DNA from: Welwitschia mirabilis
Taxonomy: Eukaryota; Gnetophyta; Gnetopsida; Welwitschiales
Length of the DNA: 53,265 nucleotides
NCBI GenBank assembly: GCA_051453625.1
Contig: JBOZIK010000001.1
Coordinates: forward strand, 110,538,028 to 110,591,292
Reading direction: 5' to 3'
Shown in pieces: positions 11,939-24,649 of this stretch. The notes under the pieces were generated by a model. It searched no databases and had not been told where the DNA came from. It saw nothing but the letters and a program-made list of their open reading frames with translations. The position numbers were made by a program, and so were the translations under genes. Positions within the stretch are counted from its first letter, which is position 1, and the number at the start of each line of letters is the position of its first letter.

Positions 11939-12325
11939 TGATGCTTTATTTTATCATTTTAAGATAATTTTGTTATAAACATAAACATATAACTATTATG
12001 CTAAGATCAATAAGAATAACAAGGAATAATTTCATAAAAGATAGACTTTATTATTTATAGCAGTGAATTAAATTTCTTATCATTAGGTATAGACATAGAC
12101 TATGATCTAAGTCCCCCTTCCAAGATCCTTGGGAATGAGGCAAGGTTATCATCTATTACATCCACCTAGTTTATACACTCTTGTCTAATGTCATAGGCTT
12201 AAATAGCATTATGAAAAGATACAATTTTACATATTTAGGTTATGCCCAATTATAACAACTTGTAACCATGCTTATTTAGCATCTTAACACTCTTCTTTAC
12301 AAAATAGTAAATTTGGAACATTACA
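11939..12325 (-). repeat. Y LTR 2 (middle)
   Basis: Starts TGATGC and ends GGAACATTACA. It is flanked by a PBS on the left and a PPT on the right, so it is shared by the two internal regions. Confidence 0.85.
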
Positions 12326-12337
12326 TTATCTTCCCCT
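12326..12337 (-). other. Polypurine tract of Y, copy 2
   Basis: AAGGGGAAGATAA on the minus strand before the middle LTR. Confidence 0.7.
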
Positions 12338-12599
12338 TAATTATCATGCTCATCCTCAAGCATAGTTCCTCCTCTTCTTACATCATCCATGTAGACATGC
12401 TTGTCAATATTATTTTTTGTATTATCTACAAAATATAATGAAATAAAAACATTATATATTAAGAAATACATTAAAAAGTAAGAAAGTAATATATTGTGTT
12501 TTATTAAAAATCTTATGAAAGGTCTCATACATATACTCCCTATCTTCCTAAGTTTGTTGATTACAATGGGTCCATTGGATGAGTACTTCCTTTACATTT

Positions 12600-13090
12600 T
12601 TATTTCTCAATTTCTTAGCACTAGTATTTAAAACCTTGTTAGGCTAGAATTGTCTACTTAAGAGTTATGATACTCATTCCATTGAGTATCCTACCTTTGA
12701 AGATAGTATTTTGTCTTTCAATAGGAATATTTAGTTGATTTAATTTTCAAAGTGTGAAGGATGCTTTTAAGTTTATGTGGTAAGGTGTCAATGAAGCTAT
12801 TAATTAGCTACTTTTTAGAGAAATTATTTTGGTATTTCATTAGGCACTGAAATTTGAACTAGTGTTCATCCAGTCGATGTTTTCCCAAGCATAGGCATTA
12901 GAATTCCACCATTTGATCTTCTCTGAAGTCTTTTAGGATGAATTTCTTTTTGAATTCCTTCACGAAGGTATTTCAAGATACTCATTGAGAATGTTTGTAT
13001 TGGAATTGAGACCATCATTCTTATGCATTTTTTGCCAAAAAGATAGTAACATATGCACATCTTTGTTTTAGTGAAACATTTTAAAGATTA
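12600..13090 (-). pseudogene. Y gag, copy 2 (broken)
   Basis: Reading downward from about 13090: an AYVTIFLAKNA region, then NTFVKEFKKKFILKDF, REDQMVEF, then KFQCLMKYQNNFSKK, LINSFIDTLPHKLKSILHTL and KIKSTK. This is the capsid layout of retrotransposon gag (F..EF..KF, then a Y/F-rich helix, then a F...LP..L+..L helix). Stops stand where copy 1 or the family pattern suggests Gln, Trp or Glu. The short frame at 12866-13060 is a shadow in another register of the same strand. Confidence 0.7.
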
Positions 13091-13724
13091 AAGTAATTTT
13101 TTTATCTATTATATGTACAAAATGGCTTCTTCACTTATTTCTAATTTACCTTCATATGTTTTAAATCATATCATCTTATCAATTTTATCTCCTTCTTATT
13201 ATTCTATATTGAATTATTTGCTCAATTAGATAAGAAGGCTTGAATCTATGTTTAGTAGTCTCATTTAAACTCATTTAAATGTCTTGAAGTCAACTGTGCC
13301 TGACAGAGTATTTTGGCCTAAGATGGATAATTTTTCTTGGGATATCATATAATTTTATTCAATGGGTGTTTCTTCTAGGTAATAAAGTAGGTTTTTGATC
13401 CTATTGGTAAGGAGTTTATTTTATGAATGTGGTCTAGTTGGGTTTCTATTTCATTCATTTATTTATTTACTCTGTGCTCCATAATATGCTAGTTCGTTTA
13501 ACATCCTTCTAAACTCATACACCTCTTCTTTTTTGCTCCTATTTTTAAGAATAGTTTACTTTTTTAATGATAGGAATTATGTTCTTTTATAGATCTGCTA
13601 CAATAATTAGGTATCTGTAACTAGATGGTTAATAAAGTAGTTAAAAAAGTAGTTTAGTAATTGTCATAACATACCTTAATGACATTTGTCCCATTGTTGA
13701 TAACTGTTAAAGAGGTGTATTATT

Positions 13725-14730
13725 GGGTACCTCAAGTGTAACATTAGATGATACACAAGTGTCAAGATCAAACTACAACATTAGGTATTCAAGTGAAATA
13801 TCAAGCACCCAAGTATAATATTGTAACTTTTTTATAAAGTAAGCATAGGTAAGGTGATAAGAATCATAGTCGATGGAAGGTATTAAGGCCTCTTGAGGGT
13901 AAGTATGATTTTAGGCACCCAAGTGCAATGTCATACATCCAAGTGTAACATCAAAGATCTCTATCATATGAAAATTAAAGTAGAATAGGCTATGCTAAGG
14001 GTGAACGGGAGGTGCTAGAAGCCTGTGAAATCAAGTGTGATGTCAGGCACTTAAGTGTGATGTTGGGCATTCAAGTGCAACATTAGACACCTAAGTAAAA
14101 CATCATACCTTATTCAATAACAATTCTAGATTGGAATGTGAAGTATCAGGATCTTGCGATCGGTGTTGGAGTGTTCCAAAAGGCATCAGAGTGTTGTGGA
14201 ATGCATCAGAGTGTTGTGAATTTAAGTATGACATTGGGCACTTAAGTATGACATCAGGCATTCAAGTACAATATGGAACCTAAAGTATAATGTTAGACCT
14301 TATTCATGTAGTAGGCTTGAGTAAGGAAGTAAGTGTCAAAGTCAAACAGAAGGTGCTAGAGCATTACAAGACCAAGTGTAATATTAGACACTTAAGTGTA
14401 ACATTAGGCACTCAAGTGCGATATCAAAAACCTAAGTGTGATATCATATCTTTCTTGTGGAGTAGGCTAAAGTGGGATAAAAAGCACTAGGATCGAATAA
14501 AAGGTGCAAGAGCATTACAGAACTAAGTGTAATATCAAAAACTTAAGTGCGACATCAAGCACTTAAGTATGACATTAGAGCCTTTGTCATGGAGTAAGTT
14601 GAACTAGAGCAGATAGTGCCAGAGTTATATGAAAGGTTTTGAAGCATGACAAGACTAAGTATAACATTGAGAACCTAAGTGTGACATCAGATACTCAAGT
14701 ATGACATCATCCTTATGAAGTATGATGTCA
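13725..14730. repeat. 20-bp minisatellite in the Y leader, copy 2
   Basis: The same AAGTGTGACATCA-type 20-bp units and long spacers as 10690-11760, in the same order relative to gag and PBS. Several units are in 20-bp register around 14380-14440 and 14520-14570. Confidence 0.85.
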
Positions 14731-14840
14731 TCATAAATCCTAAAGAGCTTCTAGCTATATTTTAACTATGGTTTCTTCTATTTAATCCTTAATTAACTAG
14801 TACTTTAACTATGTATGAGTAAAAGAAATTATTCTGGATG

Positions 14841-16097
14841 TATTGTGGTGCATATTTATTTAAATGTTACATCCTTTATTAAATCTTGTCAACCACAAAT
14901 ATATGAATAGATACAACACACTAATATAGACAAGAATAAATCCAAATATCATAATCCATTAAAGGCACTAGGATCGAAGCCAAATAATTCATTTAAGTGA
15001 TGTATTTTTGAATTTTTTTATTTAGGATTCAAAATGAAAATCAATAATGCAAGAAAAGTAAACACACTATGTAATGGAAATACAATATACTCCAAATGCA
15101 ATATAGATCTGACTACTAAATCTCTATCATCAAGATCAGCCTTGTATAACCTAAATCAATCAAAGAAACTTTTATTAATCCTAACCAACCTAGGATATCA
15201 AGTACATTAAATAGAATATGAAAAACATGCAATGTTTAAGCTAGGAAATATAAAATACACTTCAATGCAAGATCCTAAACTAATGATTTTAACCTTAACA
15301 AAGGTTGTCCTTAATGACCTATATTATAAATAAAGCTATCATGGAATTATAAGCAACATAAACCATAATGGATATGCACCTGAGCAAAACTAAAAGAAGA
15401 TTTTCATTAAAATTCAAACCAACATCTTGTTACAAAGCAGTGGTACCTTACTAAAGAAGACATAACCCAACACCAAGGAAGACTCCTCTCTATAACTAAC
15501 GAATAGACCTTATGTTCTTCGATCTCCTATCATGAAAATTTCTAGTACTAAAGAAGATAAGCAGAGTCAAGGATAAAGACGATATTTTTTTTACAGCTAT
15601 AGATTTTAATAATAGCAAATTTAACAGATACATTGAAAACCCTAATGGTGTGTAGAAAGTGCATGGCATATTGCACAAGTTAGGTAAAGTTTAGTGCATT
15701 GACTAATTTTAAGTGTCATATTGATGATCATCCAAATGACGTAGGAGATGATGTCACATTAATAGATGTTTACATCAATATGCATCTTGGCCTAGTCAAT
15801 GTCCTAATTAGCTTACAAGTGTTGTCATCTTGTAACATCATCCAAATGATGGAGGGGATAATAGGATTTTCGAAGCTTCTTTATTAAGTAAATTTGGATT
15901 TGTAGATTATTAATTCCTCCTTAAAATGTAAAGAATTAGAATATATCCAAAATGCCTTTAAATGTATTGGTATTTATGCATTTCTATGATTTTCTCCTTG
16001 TCTCTCAATAATTGTCATTTTTTACTTAAACCTATCTAAATGTCTTGCAAACCTACTTAAAATACCCATAAGAAACATACAATTTGGCATCGCAACA
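14841..16097 (-). repeat. X LTR copy B (outer left end of X2)
   Basis: Starts TATTGTGGTGCATATTTATT (family TGTTGTGGTGCATATTTATG) and ends GGCATCGCAACA. Full length, 1257 bp. Unlike copies A, C and F it has no PPT on its right side: the following CTCATCAACTCATG is unrelated, so the original junction has been replaced. Confidence 0.85.
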
Positions 16098-17600
16098 CTC
16101 ATCAACTCATGTATTCATGAGACTTATAAATCTAAATTAATAATATTTAATAAAAATCAATAATAAGCAATCTTGTTATCATTTAAATAATGTTTATGAT
16201 TAAGTACACTTATTTATTTTTAAGGAAAAATTAAATTTATTTTAAGTTTAATTATTAAAGTCATAATCACTTAAGGTCTTCTATTTTGGTAAGACATGGC
16301 TAACAAAAATCTACCTTAATTATATGTTCCTTGTGCTTAAAGCTTTTGATGGAGGAGTCAATGATGCCTCTTATGTGCATAAAAAATGAATATGAAAAGA
16401 AGAATAAAAAGAAAAATAATATCTATTCTCTGAATGCACATCCTATTAATCACTTAATTGGATTTACTTAATTAACTTAGGGCTAAGAATTCTCATTGGC
16501 TATTCATCTCTAATGATTTAATGATAACATAATCAACTACATCAGGACTACAAACATTCACTGACAATATAATACCAATTGTTTTACAAAACAACATGCT
16601 TAACTTTGTTAGAAGAAAATAATGTCATAATAGTAGATTCTTAATAAGATTCAAAGGCTTAAAGGACATATACATTGGTAGAAAAGGAAAATAAAGGAAG
16701 GAAAATTTTATGGTGAAAATTGGAGGCCTTCTGAGTTTCATTATCTTTAACTTACATACTTAAGATTTTTTGTGATTTCTTAAATTCTTATATAAGTTAT
16801 TTGGTTAATACTATGCTTATTTGATATTCAGATCTATTAAAAATCATAAAAATATAATAAAGGCTATTGACTTAGGTAGGATTTCTCCTATATGCATTGG
16901 TTGTATGGTCAAGTTATTTACCAAATTTTCATTTTCCATCTCCATCACCCATTTCACTTCCTATTTCATAAGAAATAACATCATAAGGTATAAAACATTT
17001 TTATGGATCAACTTTTGACTTAATATTTTTAGAAAGAAATAAAACATGGTCTTCTTATCTTAGGTAGATTTTTTCCCTTTTCACAGCTTAGTTACATCAC
17101 CTTGCATCTTTTTCTTTTAATAAAAGGATTCATTGAGACTATTTTAAGGATATGTTCTTAAAATTATTAACACTTTCTTTTATAAAAATTTGAGGACAAA
17201 GTCTAGTTTTAGTTAGGGCCTATGACATTTGTTTTTTCATAAATTTTTTAAGTTTTGATGCCGTAATTTTACAAAACTAGACATAATTTTTTAAAAAAGA
17301 TATATCAATTATTGCACTTGAGTGTTTTGTCTTAGAAAATTTTCTAATACTAATCATTTCATTATTAACTTTTTGCTAAGAGTCTAGCAAAAGTCTAGTT
17401 AAAAGGTGTGTTAACATATAAAAATTAACATTTTGATCAAGTTATCTAACCAATTTAGCTTAACAACAGACATTAATATAACTGATTTATCATGAAACTA
17501 TGTCTTCTACTACTTTTTAATATTATCTATGAACTTATCATCTTTCCATAACATCTTAAAGATAATTATTTCATTTAGAATAACATTATAAAAGATGAAC
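16098..17600. other. Unassigned stretch inside X2
   Basis: No match to the X internal region that should follow an LTR, no recognised domain, and only short ORFs (for example 16821-17018) without family features. Probably part of another insertion whose partner end is lost in the gap at 19169-19268. Confidence 0.4.
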
Positions 17601-17993
17601 ATTATTCAATCTAAAACACTCACATCACCACCTAGATTACTAGCATCACTGCTCCTTTTGTGCAAAATAATTTAAATCTTACATTCTAGACTTTTCATAA
17701 AAAATTTAGCTAAACATAATTATGGGATTAACTAGATTTACCTTAAAAATAATTAGTATCGTCAATGACATGTTACGACGATGATGATGATATACATCAA
17801 TGAGATGTAATAGTGTTGTGTAGGATGATAGTGGAGACACATGACATCATTATTAGTTAACAGAAGGACCAACATCTAGAATAATCCAATTGTTAGACTT
17901 ATCATAATGATCTATACCTAATGCAAGATGATAAAAAACCTATCTAATGCTATAAGCCAAAGGCTTATAATCACTTCCCACCTCATACTCACC

Positions 17994-18001
17994 TATAAAA
18001 G
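17994..18001 (+). promoter_or_regulatory. TATA box of Z copy 2
   Basis: TATAAAAG in the context CCTATAAAAGGGC, the same core as on the minus strand at 256-263. Confidence 0.45.
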
Positions 18002-18328
18002 GGCATTAAGCCTTCATTTGTAACATCCTTGATTTTGGTAAAGCAATAGAACCCTTGGAGCATCAAGTTAAGTCGGCCTTCTAAGTGCTTTCTTCAGGGA
18101 ATGAACTTGTTTTAAGGATAGCTTGAGAAGTTCTTTCCAATTTTTTTATTCTTCTTTTGATGTAATGTATCTTTTATAATTTAATACAAAATATATGTTT
18201 ATTTTAATTTCAAGTTATATATAGTCTTGTACTTTTAAGCTTAGTGAACCTACATTATCAAGTTATTTTATTAACTATGTAAGTTCCTTAAGTTAGTTGA
18301 TTGTAGTCACTTCTATTTGATGGATTTT

Positions 18329-18430
18329 AAGTACATTAAGTCCTTATTTTTCATACTTATTTAGGGGCTATGAAGAACCAAGTACATTGACTCCTTATCT
18401 TCCATGCTTATTTAGGAGTTATAAAGGACC
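18329..18430. repeat. 51-bp tandem duplication
   Basis: Two adjacent 51-bp units (18329-18379, 18380-18430), both starting AAGTACATT and ending GAACC or GGACC, with an internal CTTATTTAGG motif. They differ at about ten positions. Confidence 0.85.
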
Positions 18431-19168
18431 AATTGATTTTCGAATTTACTAATTCTCATATGGTAAATGAGATTATGTTGTTATCACTTGAGTTGTTATT
18501 CCTTGATAATTTAAAGTATGTTTCAGAAAAGTTCAGGATATCAATAGAGTGAAGAATCACTAGTAGATAAGTTGGGCTAAACCTTGGAGTTTGCTTGCTT
18601 CCTTACCTTTTGAAATGAAGTTTTAACATGATGTTTTCAATTCTCTCTCTATTTTTCCTTTTCTTTAATTGTACTTACAAGATAAAAAAAAATATTTGTA
18701 TAATTTCTATAAGCCATCCTAATTATCCCTATAAAGAGAATGATACTAGGTATTCATCCAATTTAAATCTAATTCATTGTACTCAAACAAATAAAGTTTA
18801 ATCCAATTCACATGTGAGCCAATTTTGCAATTCAACCATAGTATTTTTATGTAACATCTCTCTTTTAAAGAAACATGTATCTTTATCATAATATCTGTAA
18901 GGTTGTATTTATTGTAACATCTGTATTTTAGGTATTCTTAACATCTTGTTTCTTTAGCAAATGTTATAAATTATCACATGCTTGTTAATATTCTTCTTCA
19001 TACATTTCTAGTAAAAGGTTTTGAATATTCTCTTATATGTTTCTAAGAAATCTAAATGACTTCCTTTAACGGAATCATGTAGTAATTGTAAGAAATTATT
19101 ATGCCATTAATCTCTTGGAAGTTCTTGATACACATATTATTACTTGGACCTAGTGTTTAAGACATCCT

Positions 19169-19268
19169 NNNNNNNNNNNNNNNNNNNNNNNNNNNNNNNN
19201 NNNNNNNNNNNNNNNNNNNNNNNNNNNNNNNNNNNNNNNNNNNNNNNNNNNNNNNNNNNNNNNNNNNN
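19169..19268. other. Assembly gap, 100 N
   Basis: Hides the first roughly 440 bp of X LTR copy C and its left junction. Confidence 0.99.
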
Positions 19269-20082
19269 TTCAACCTTGATAAAGGTTGTCCTTCATGATC
19301 TATATCAATTATGAAACTATCATGAAATCATAACCAACATAAATCATAAGGTACATGTATATAAATATAAAACTAAAAGGCTATTTTTGTTATTTCTTAA
19401 ACCAACATCTTGCTACAAAGCAATAATACCTTAATGAAGAAGACAGAGACCAACACCAAAGAAGACTCCTCTCTACAACTAATAGATGAACCTTTTATTC
19501 TTTAATCTCTTATCATAAGAATTTCTGAAATAAAAGAAGATAATTGGAGTTGATGGTAAAGGATGTATTTATTATAATAAAAAACTCTAATAATAACAAA
19601 TCTAACAGATACAACCAAAATCCTACTAGCACATAGAAGGTGCATGATACATCATCATATAAGGTTTTATGAAGTTTGATGCATTGGCTAATTTAGGTAT
19701 CATCCTCATGATCATCTGGATGATGGTGGACATGATGCCATATTAAGAGAAGTCCCAAATTAGTTTTCATATTAGTCTAATAAGCATTCTAGTCAACATG
19801 TAAGTGGTATCATTTAGGTGGTCTTTTAGACAATGGATTAGATGATGATCTTTTTAAACTTCTTTAATCAATTAAATTTGACCCTATAGAGCATTAATTC
19901 CTTCTCAAAATTTAAAATATTAAAATTAATCCAAAATTCCTCCAAATGTATTGGTAATTATGCATTTCTATGATTTTCTTCTTAACTCTCAATAATCATT
20001 GCTTTTCACTTAATCCTATCTAGAAGTCCTATAAAACTACTCAAAATACCCTATTAAAAACATACAATTTGGCATCACAACA
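19269..20082 (-). repeat. X LTR copy C (3-prime LTR next to the X2 internal region)
   Basis: Aligns with copy D from about 39184 onward. Ends GGCATCACAACA, the best preserved family terminus, followed directly by the PPT. The TATA-like minus-strand motif is at about 19561-19580. A palindromic ATCATCTGGATGAT occurs at 19711-19724. Confidence 0.85.
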
Positions 20083-20099
20083 TAGGCCCCTACTTAGCC
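20083..20099 (-). other. Polypurine tract of X2
   Basis: GGCTAAGTAGGGGCCTA on the minus strand, directly before the LTR start TGTTGTGATGCC. Nearly identical in X3 (50850-50866). Confidence 0.75.
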
Positions 20100-22899
20100 T
20101 TATCAGTCCTTGATAAACTTGATGAACAACTATAATTGCAAGCTAAATCGATTAAGATAAACATTAACTAGGGATGTCTAAATCAAGTTCAAAAATTTCA
20201 TTAGATATAATCAAATTTTAGAAAATAATAAAATAAATGTTTTACCTTGGTAAATAATGTGATCATTATGTTGTCTGGTATCTCATCTAGACAATTATGA
20301 GGATTACAATCTTTTAAAAATCAATTATCTATAATCATGCTAGTTATAAAACAAGATCAAAACACTTACCTATGAATTAGCGCTCTAACTTAAAACATTT
20401 AGCACATTGAAAAGATATAGATTAATTATTATAATAAAATAAATAATCATAAGGTATAACCATAATAACATAAATAAATGATGTGCATGTATAATTAGAA
20501 AAAGTAATAACTCAAAACTTATATTTATAGATCAAACATTAAGTTTTGAAAGTAAAATTTACAAGGAAAAATATATCAAAAATAATCAATAATAACATTA
20601 TTTCCTTCATCCATGGTCTTATGAATTGCTTGTATTATTCTTGTAAGGAAACAAACTACAAGTATTTTGTTATTAAGTACATATTTTACTAAACAATATT
20701 CATAATGTATCTCGTTTAAATAGTAAGTGATCAAAATTAGATCAATATAGTATAGATATGTCTTATGAAAACATAAAAATGGCCCTTAAAAATTTAAAGT
20801 TTTTACTCAAAATATATGTCCTCCCCCCACCCCTCCTAGATAAATCAATATGTTTTGTATTGCATTAATGTTAAAAGAAAAAAGATAAAAACACTAGTTA
20901 AGTACAAGTAATAAAAATAGGTAGGCCTAGAAGCAGTATTCCATGCATGAAAGAAGGGTCAGAAAGAGGTGAAAAAATATGAAACATAAGGATGATAAAG
21001 CTCAAAAAATATATATATATCAACTTCTTAATCATCTAGACGACAAGCAATATGGCAGGGCTTTGTAGAAGATTAGGAAAAATGAAAGAATCAGTAGAAT
21101 AAGTGAAGCTTAAATAGCATCAGGTAGGTTTCAGAAGTTATCAAAAAGTCTGAAAGATGGAAAATGACTAAGAATCATGATGAATAATTCATGACAAAGG
21201 AGGCAAATACACTAGCTAAGAAAGATTATGAAATGCATCATGAACTTATTAAATGCATTGAAATTCAAAAAGAAAATTAAAGAACTAAAACTTAAAAAGA
21301 TATCAAGAGACTAGAGGGAAAAATTATCATCATAAACTTAAAAAATCTTATTTTCTTAAAAGAAAAATAATTTCTATGAAGAAAAACTACAAATAAAAAT
21401 CAATAAGAAAACTATTAAATGATCAAGTCCTATATATTTATGATGAAAAAGTATGGAAATAACTTTTAAATTTCAAATAAAATAACTAAGAAAGATAAAA
21501 TAGAAATGGACAACTTAGAAACATGAAGAAGATTGTTTACCTACCCTAAATTCCAATCTAGTAAACCTCATGAAATAAATCATAAAGTCACTTGATGAAT
21601 GATGCATAATATAATGCAAAAAGTTCATAAAACATCACTAGAATAGGCAGTTATTATGATAATGCTAAGTAACTAATGTTCTCAATGATAAGATCAAAAG
21701 TTGCTTAGAAATAGACTCACCTTCTAACACCTCAAAACACACTTGTATCCTTAAAAGTAAAATTATTATGTGGAAATACTATAAGCTCGATGAGTCTAGG
21801 AAATAAGAAATGCCTCTAATGATACTAAGAGTAGCATTTATCTCATAACCTTAAAGTATTTTATTTTAATCTATGACAAGGGGAGTGTAATCACGGTCAA
21901 AGAAGTAGGAACCCATGAAGCATGGCTAACTGATCCTTAAGTAGAGTGTCTATAGCTACCAACACTACCAAAGATCCCTCTCAAGAAAATTTACCCCAAT
22001 GCTATAGGATGTCATGGTGACCATATATTTAGCATAAAAATAATAGATCATGGTTATTTTTTTTTTCAAATACTTCTTTAAAATAAATCTCACATGACCA
22101 CATACTCATAAAGACAAAGGTGAAGAAATGAGATGAAAAACAAGGAACAACCCTCTAAACAACTAAATACTTACAGCATTAAAAGAAAAAACAAAAACCC
22201 AAAGCATCTTCCTTTAAAATAAAGCTCATAAACATTTAAATTTCTAACTAAAAATCACTAATCATGGTAAATTCATAAAGTAAAACATTATTCAAGTTCT
22301 AAAGATGTTCAAGTGATAGCATGATGTTCACCAAAAGAATCAGCTAAGAAAAAACTCAAATAATGGTAGGAGGACTTTTAAAATAATTGCTTCTATTATG
22401 TTTAATATTTGATAAGTCATGGATTTGTAATCCTTTTTTATTTTTTTAAATTTTCCTAGTATTTAAATCATAAATCTCAACTGAGCCATTAAAAACATCC
22501 TTTCTTAAAAAGATAAGAATATAATTGCCTAAATATTAATCTATCATGTAAAAGAAAAATAAAAACCAAGGACAAAATCATAACAATATAAAATCAAAAG
22601 GAAATACCAAATAAAACTAAAAGCAAGTTTTATTCAAATCCTAAAATCTATTCAACACTTTTATTAAAAGGAAGAAAAAAAAAGATTTATTTCATAAAGC
22701 TATAGTCCTAAGATATTACACTTTCTCAGAAAAATAAGGATCAAACCAGATATTAACTAATTGATAAAACTTAAAAGGTATACAATAATTTTTTAGTAAA
22801 ATTAGTTGGAGGTAGATACAATAAAAGGATAAAATTTTAATACATAAATTTCAGAATTTAAGTAAGATATAAAAAAAATGATATATTTCATTGAAGAGT
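20100..22899 (-). other. X2 3-prime internal region, non-coding now
   Basis: Colinear with X1 2821-7399. Where X3 has ORF2 (51354-52530), X2 has only a short junction near 20600-20690, so ORF2 is deleted. The segment 21830-22050 (ACTACCAAAGATCCCTCTCAAGAA and neighbours) also matches 44690-44870 beside the G integrase. No coding potential is seen. Confidence 0.6.
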
Positions 22900-24649
22900 A
22901 ATCTCTCACTGAAACTACGTAAATCATGATCATATAATGCATGCAAGGAAGTACTCAAAGAAAAAATACAAAGATATTTTGAGGGATCTTTAAAATTTCT
23001 AATAAGATTAAGAAACTTTTCATCATTTAATTTAAGATATGGATTTGTATTAATGAAATAAGGATTTTTCCAATTAGCATGATCATATGGAATTTTATCA
23101 CCACAAGATGTATTAGCAGTATAATAAATAAAAAATTCATATAACTCTTAGGAGAAAAAAATCTCTTATCAAACTCATGATGTAAATAATTTAAAACATA
23201 TGTTTTATTTAAAGCTTAATATTGAACATGGAAGGTTTTTAAATAAACTTCTTAGGATGATTAATTAAGATAGGTTTAACATACTTAAGATGTTTATTAA
23301 GGTTTAATTTTAAACATAAATTTAGATTAAGAAGATAAGGTTAACCACAATTTAGAGTTCCAAGATATTCCAAGTCTTATTTTTAAAAGAAGTAATCATT
23401 AAAAGGATAAGGTAAAGTGGACTTTATAAAAGAGAAAATAATGTTACTTTGAGTTTTACATAGAGTTTTAAAAGGAAAAGATTAAGATATTTTAGGAGTA
23501 GATTCCTCAAGTTGATTTGTTTTATTAAATTCAAGAAAAGGGATGTGATTTGAAGAATTACTTAAATTTTCAAATGACACATAGGGAGAAATGTTATCAT
23601 TGCTAAGATCACAAGGTAATGTATAAGTAGAAAGAGAGATGTCATTTAAGATTTACATGAAAGTACAAGTGATGAAGAAGCATGAGAAGACTCTTTAAGT
23701 TGGTTTATTTTATTAAAAGATATAAGTCTATTTTCCATTAGGTTTAGTTTATTTTCTATAAGTTCTTCTTTATTTCTATCCTTATTGTTGCCTTTATCAT
23801 TACTTGGTTGAATTCTTTCTTTAAGTTCTTCATTACTATCTTTGATACTATCTTCCTCTTCTTTATTATCCTTATCATTATCATTGTCTATATCTTTCTC
23901 TTCTTTATTGAACTCATTATTATTTTATTAAGGATTATTATCATTTTCTTAGTTGAAAGATTCATCAAAAAGATCATTAAAAAGATCATATAAAGAAAAG
24001 TGATAATTATATTCATTATATAATGAAACGTTTTTTGATATTTCTTGAGTTGACTCTTATTCCTCTCTATTAAATAATTTAGTTAATAATAAATTATAAT
24101 CCTCATTTTTTGTTATTAAAATGTTGTTACTTTCTATTATCTAGGACTATCATCTAGATGATAGAGGTGGATGACTTCCTTCATTATGTAAATTTTCCAT
24201 TGATTTTGCTTCATTACATAAATTCTAACTTAATATCATACATTGGACTTCTATTAAAGATTCAACTCCTCCATCCTCATCACAAACTAAGTGAAATTTA
24301 AGAATATGATCTAATATCTCAATATCGTCATCATCATCTTCCTCACCTTTCTCATCATCATGTTGTATGTGATCATTTTCCAATTCATTATATTCATCAG
24401 AAAGAGAATTGTAATCATTATTTTTACCATGAATTAAAGAATTTTCAAATTTTCATAAGTTAATTCTTTTGTGTCATCTTTATTTTCTAATAGGAATTAA
24501 ATGGGGTTATAACCTAGTTTGTCATTTGATAAATAGTCATCTTCATCCTTATTATCGAATAATGGAGTTAAATCATCATTGTCCTTACTTCTTTAGCCAT
24601 CTCCTTCAACTTGTTAATCCATAAATTCATCCTCTATTTCAAATCAAAA
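22900..24649 (-). pseudogene. X2 ORF1, middle and C-terminal parts (broken)
   Basis: Minus-strand reading. An acidic stretch at about 24640-23690 is rich in Asp, Glu, Asn and Lys (EKGEEDDDDDIEILDHIL; KEEEDSIKDSNEELKERI). It is followed by STYTLPCDLSNDNISPYV, SNHIPFLEFNKTNQLEESTP and SFPFKTLCKTQ, then LKYVKPILI, HEFDKRFF and DKIPYDHANWKNPYF. The same order occurs in X1 on both sides of Y. It is not a known pol domain, and I do not recognise it. Copia split it from its N-terminal part at 34856-35253. The plus-strand frame at 23808-23993 is a shadow of the acidic region. Confidence 0.55.

Larger units (their letters stand above)
17600..19168 (+). repeat. LTR-like block, family Z copy 2 (plus strand)
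   Basis: A promoter-like arrangement on the plus strand. A GGATGATAGTGGAGACACATGACAT element at about 17822 is shared in inverted form with 440-480. A TATA box lies at 17994-18001, and a T-rich tract with an ATAATTTAATA-type poly(A) region near 18175. A 51-bp tandem duplication occupies 18329-18430. Both borders are uncertain, and the right side runs into a gap. Confidence 0.4.

Noticed and set aside
12866-13060. Minus-strand 64-aa ORF
   Set aside because: Same strand as the Y gag but in a different register; the gag pattern appears only in the other frame.
23808-23993. Plus-strand hydrophobic ORF (Phe/Ile-rich, membrane-like)
   Set aside because: It is the antisense shadow of the acidic, Asp/Glu/Asn-rich part of ORF1 on the minus strand; GAT/GAA codons read as ATC/TTC.
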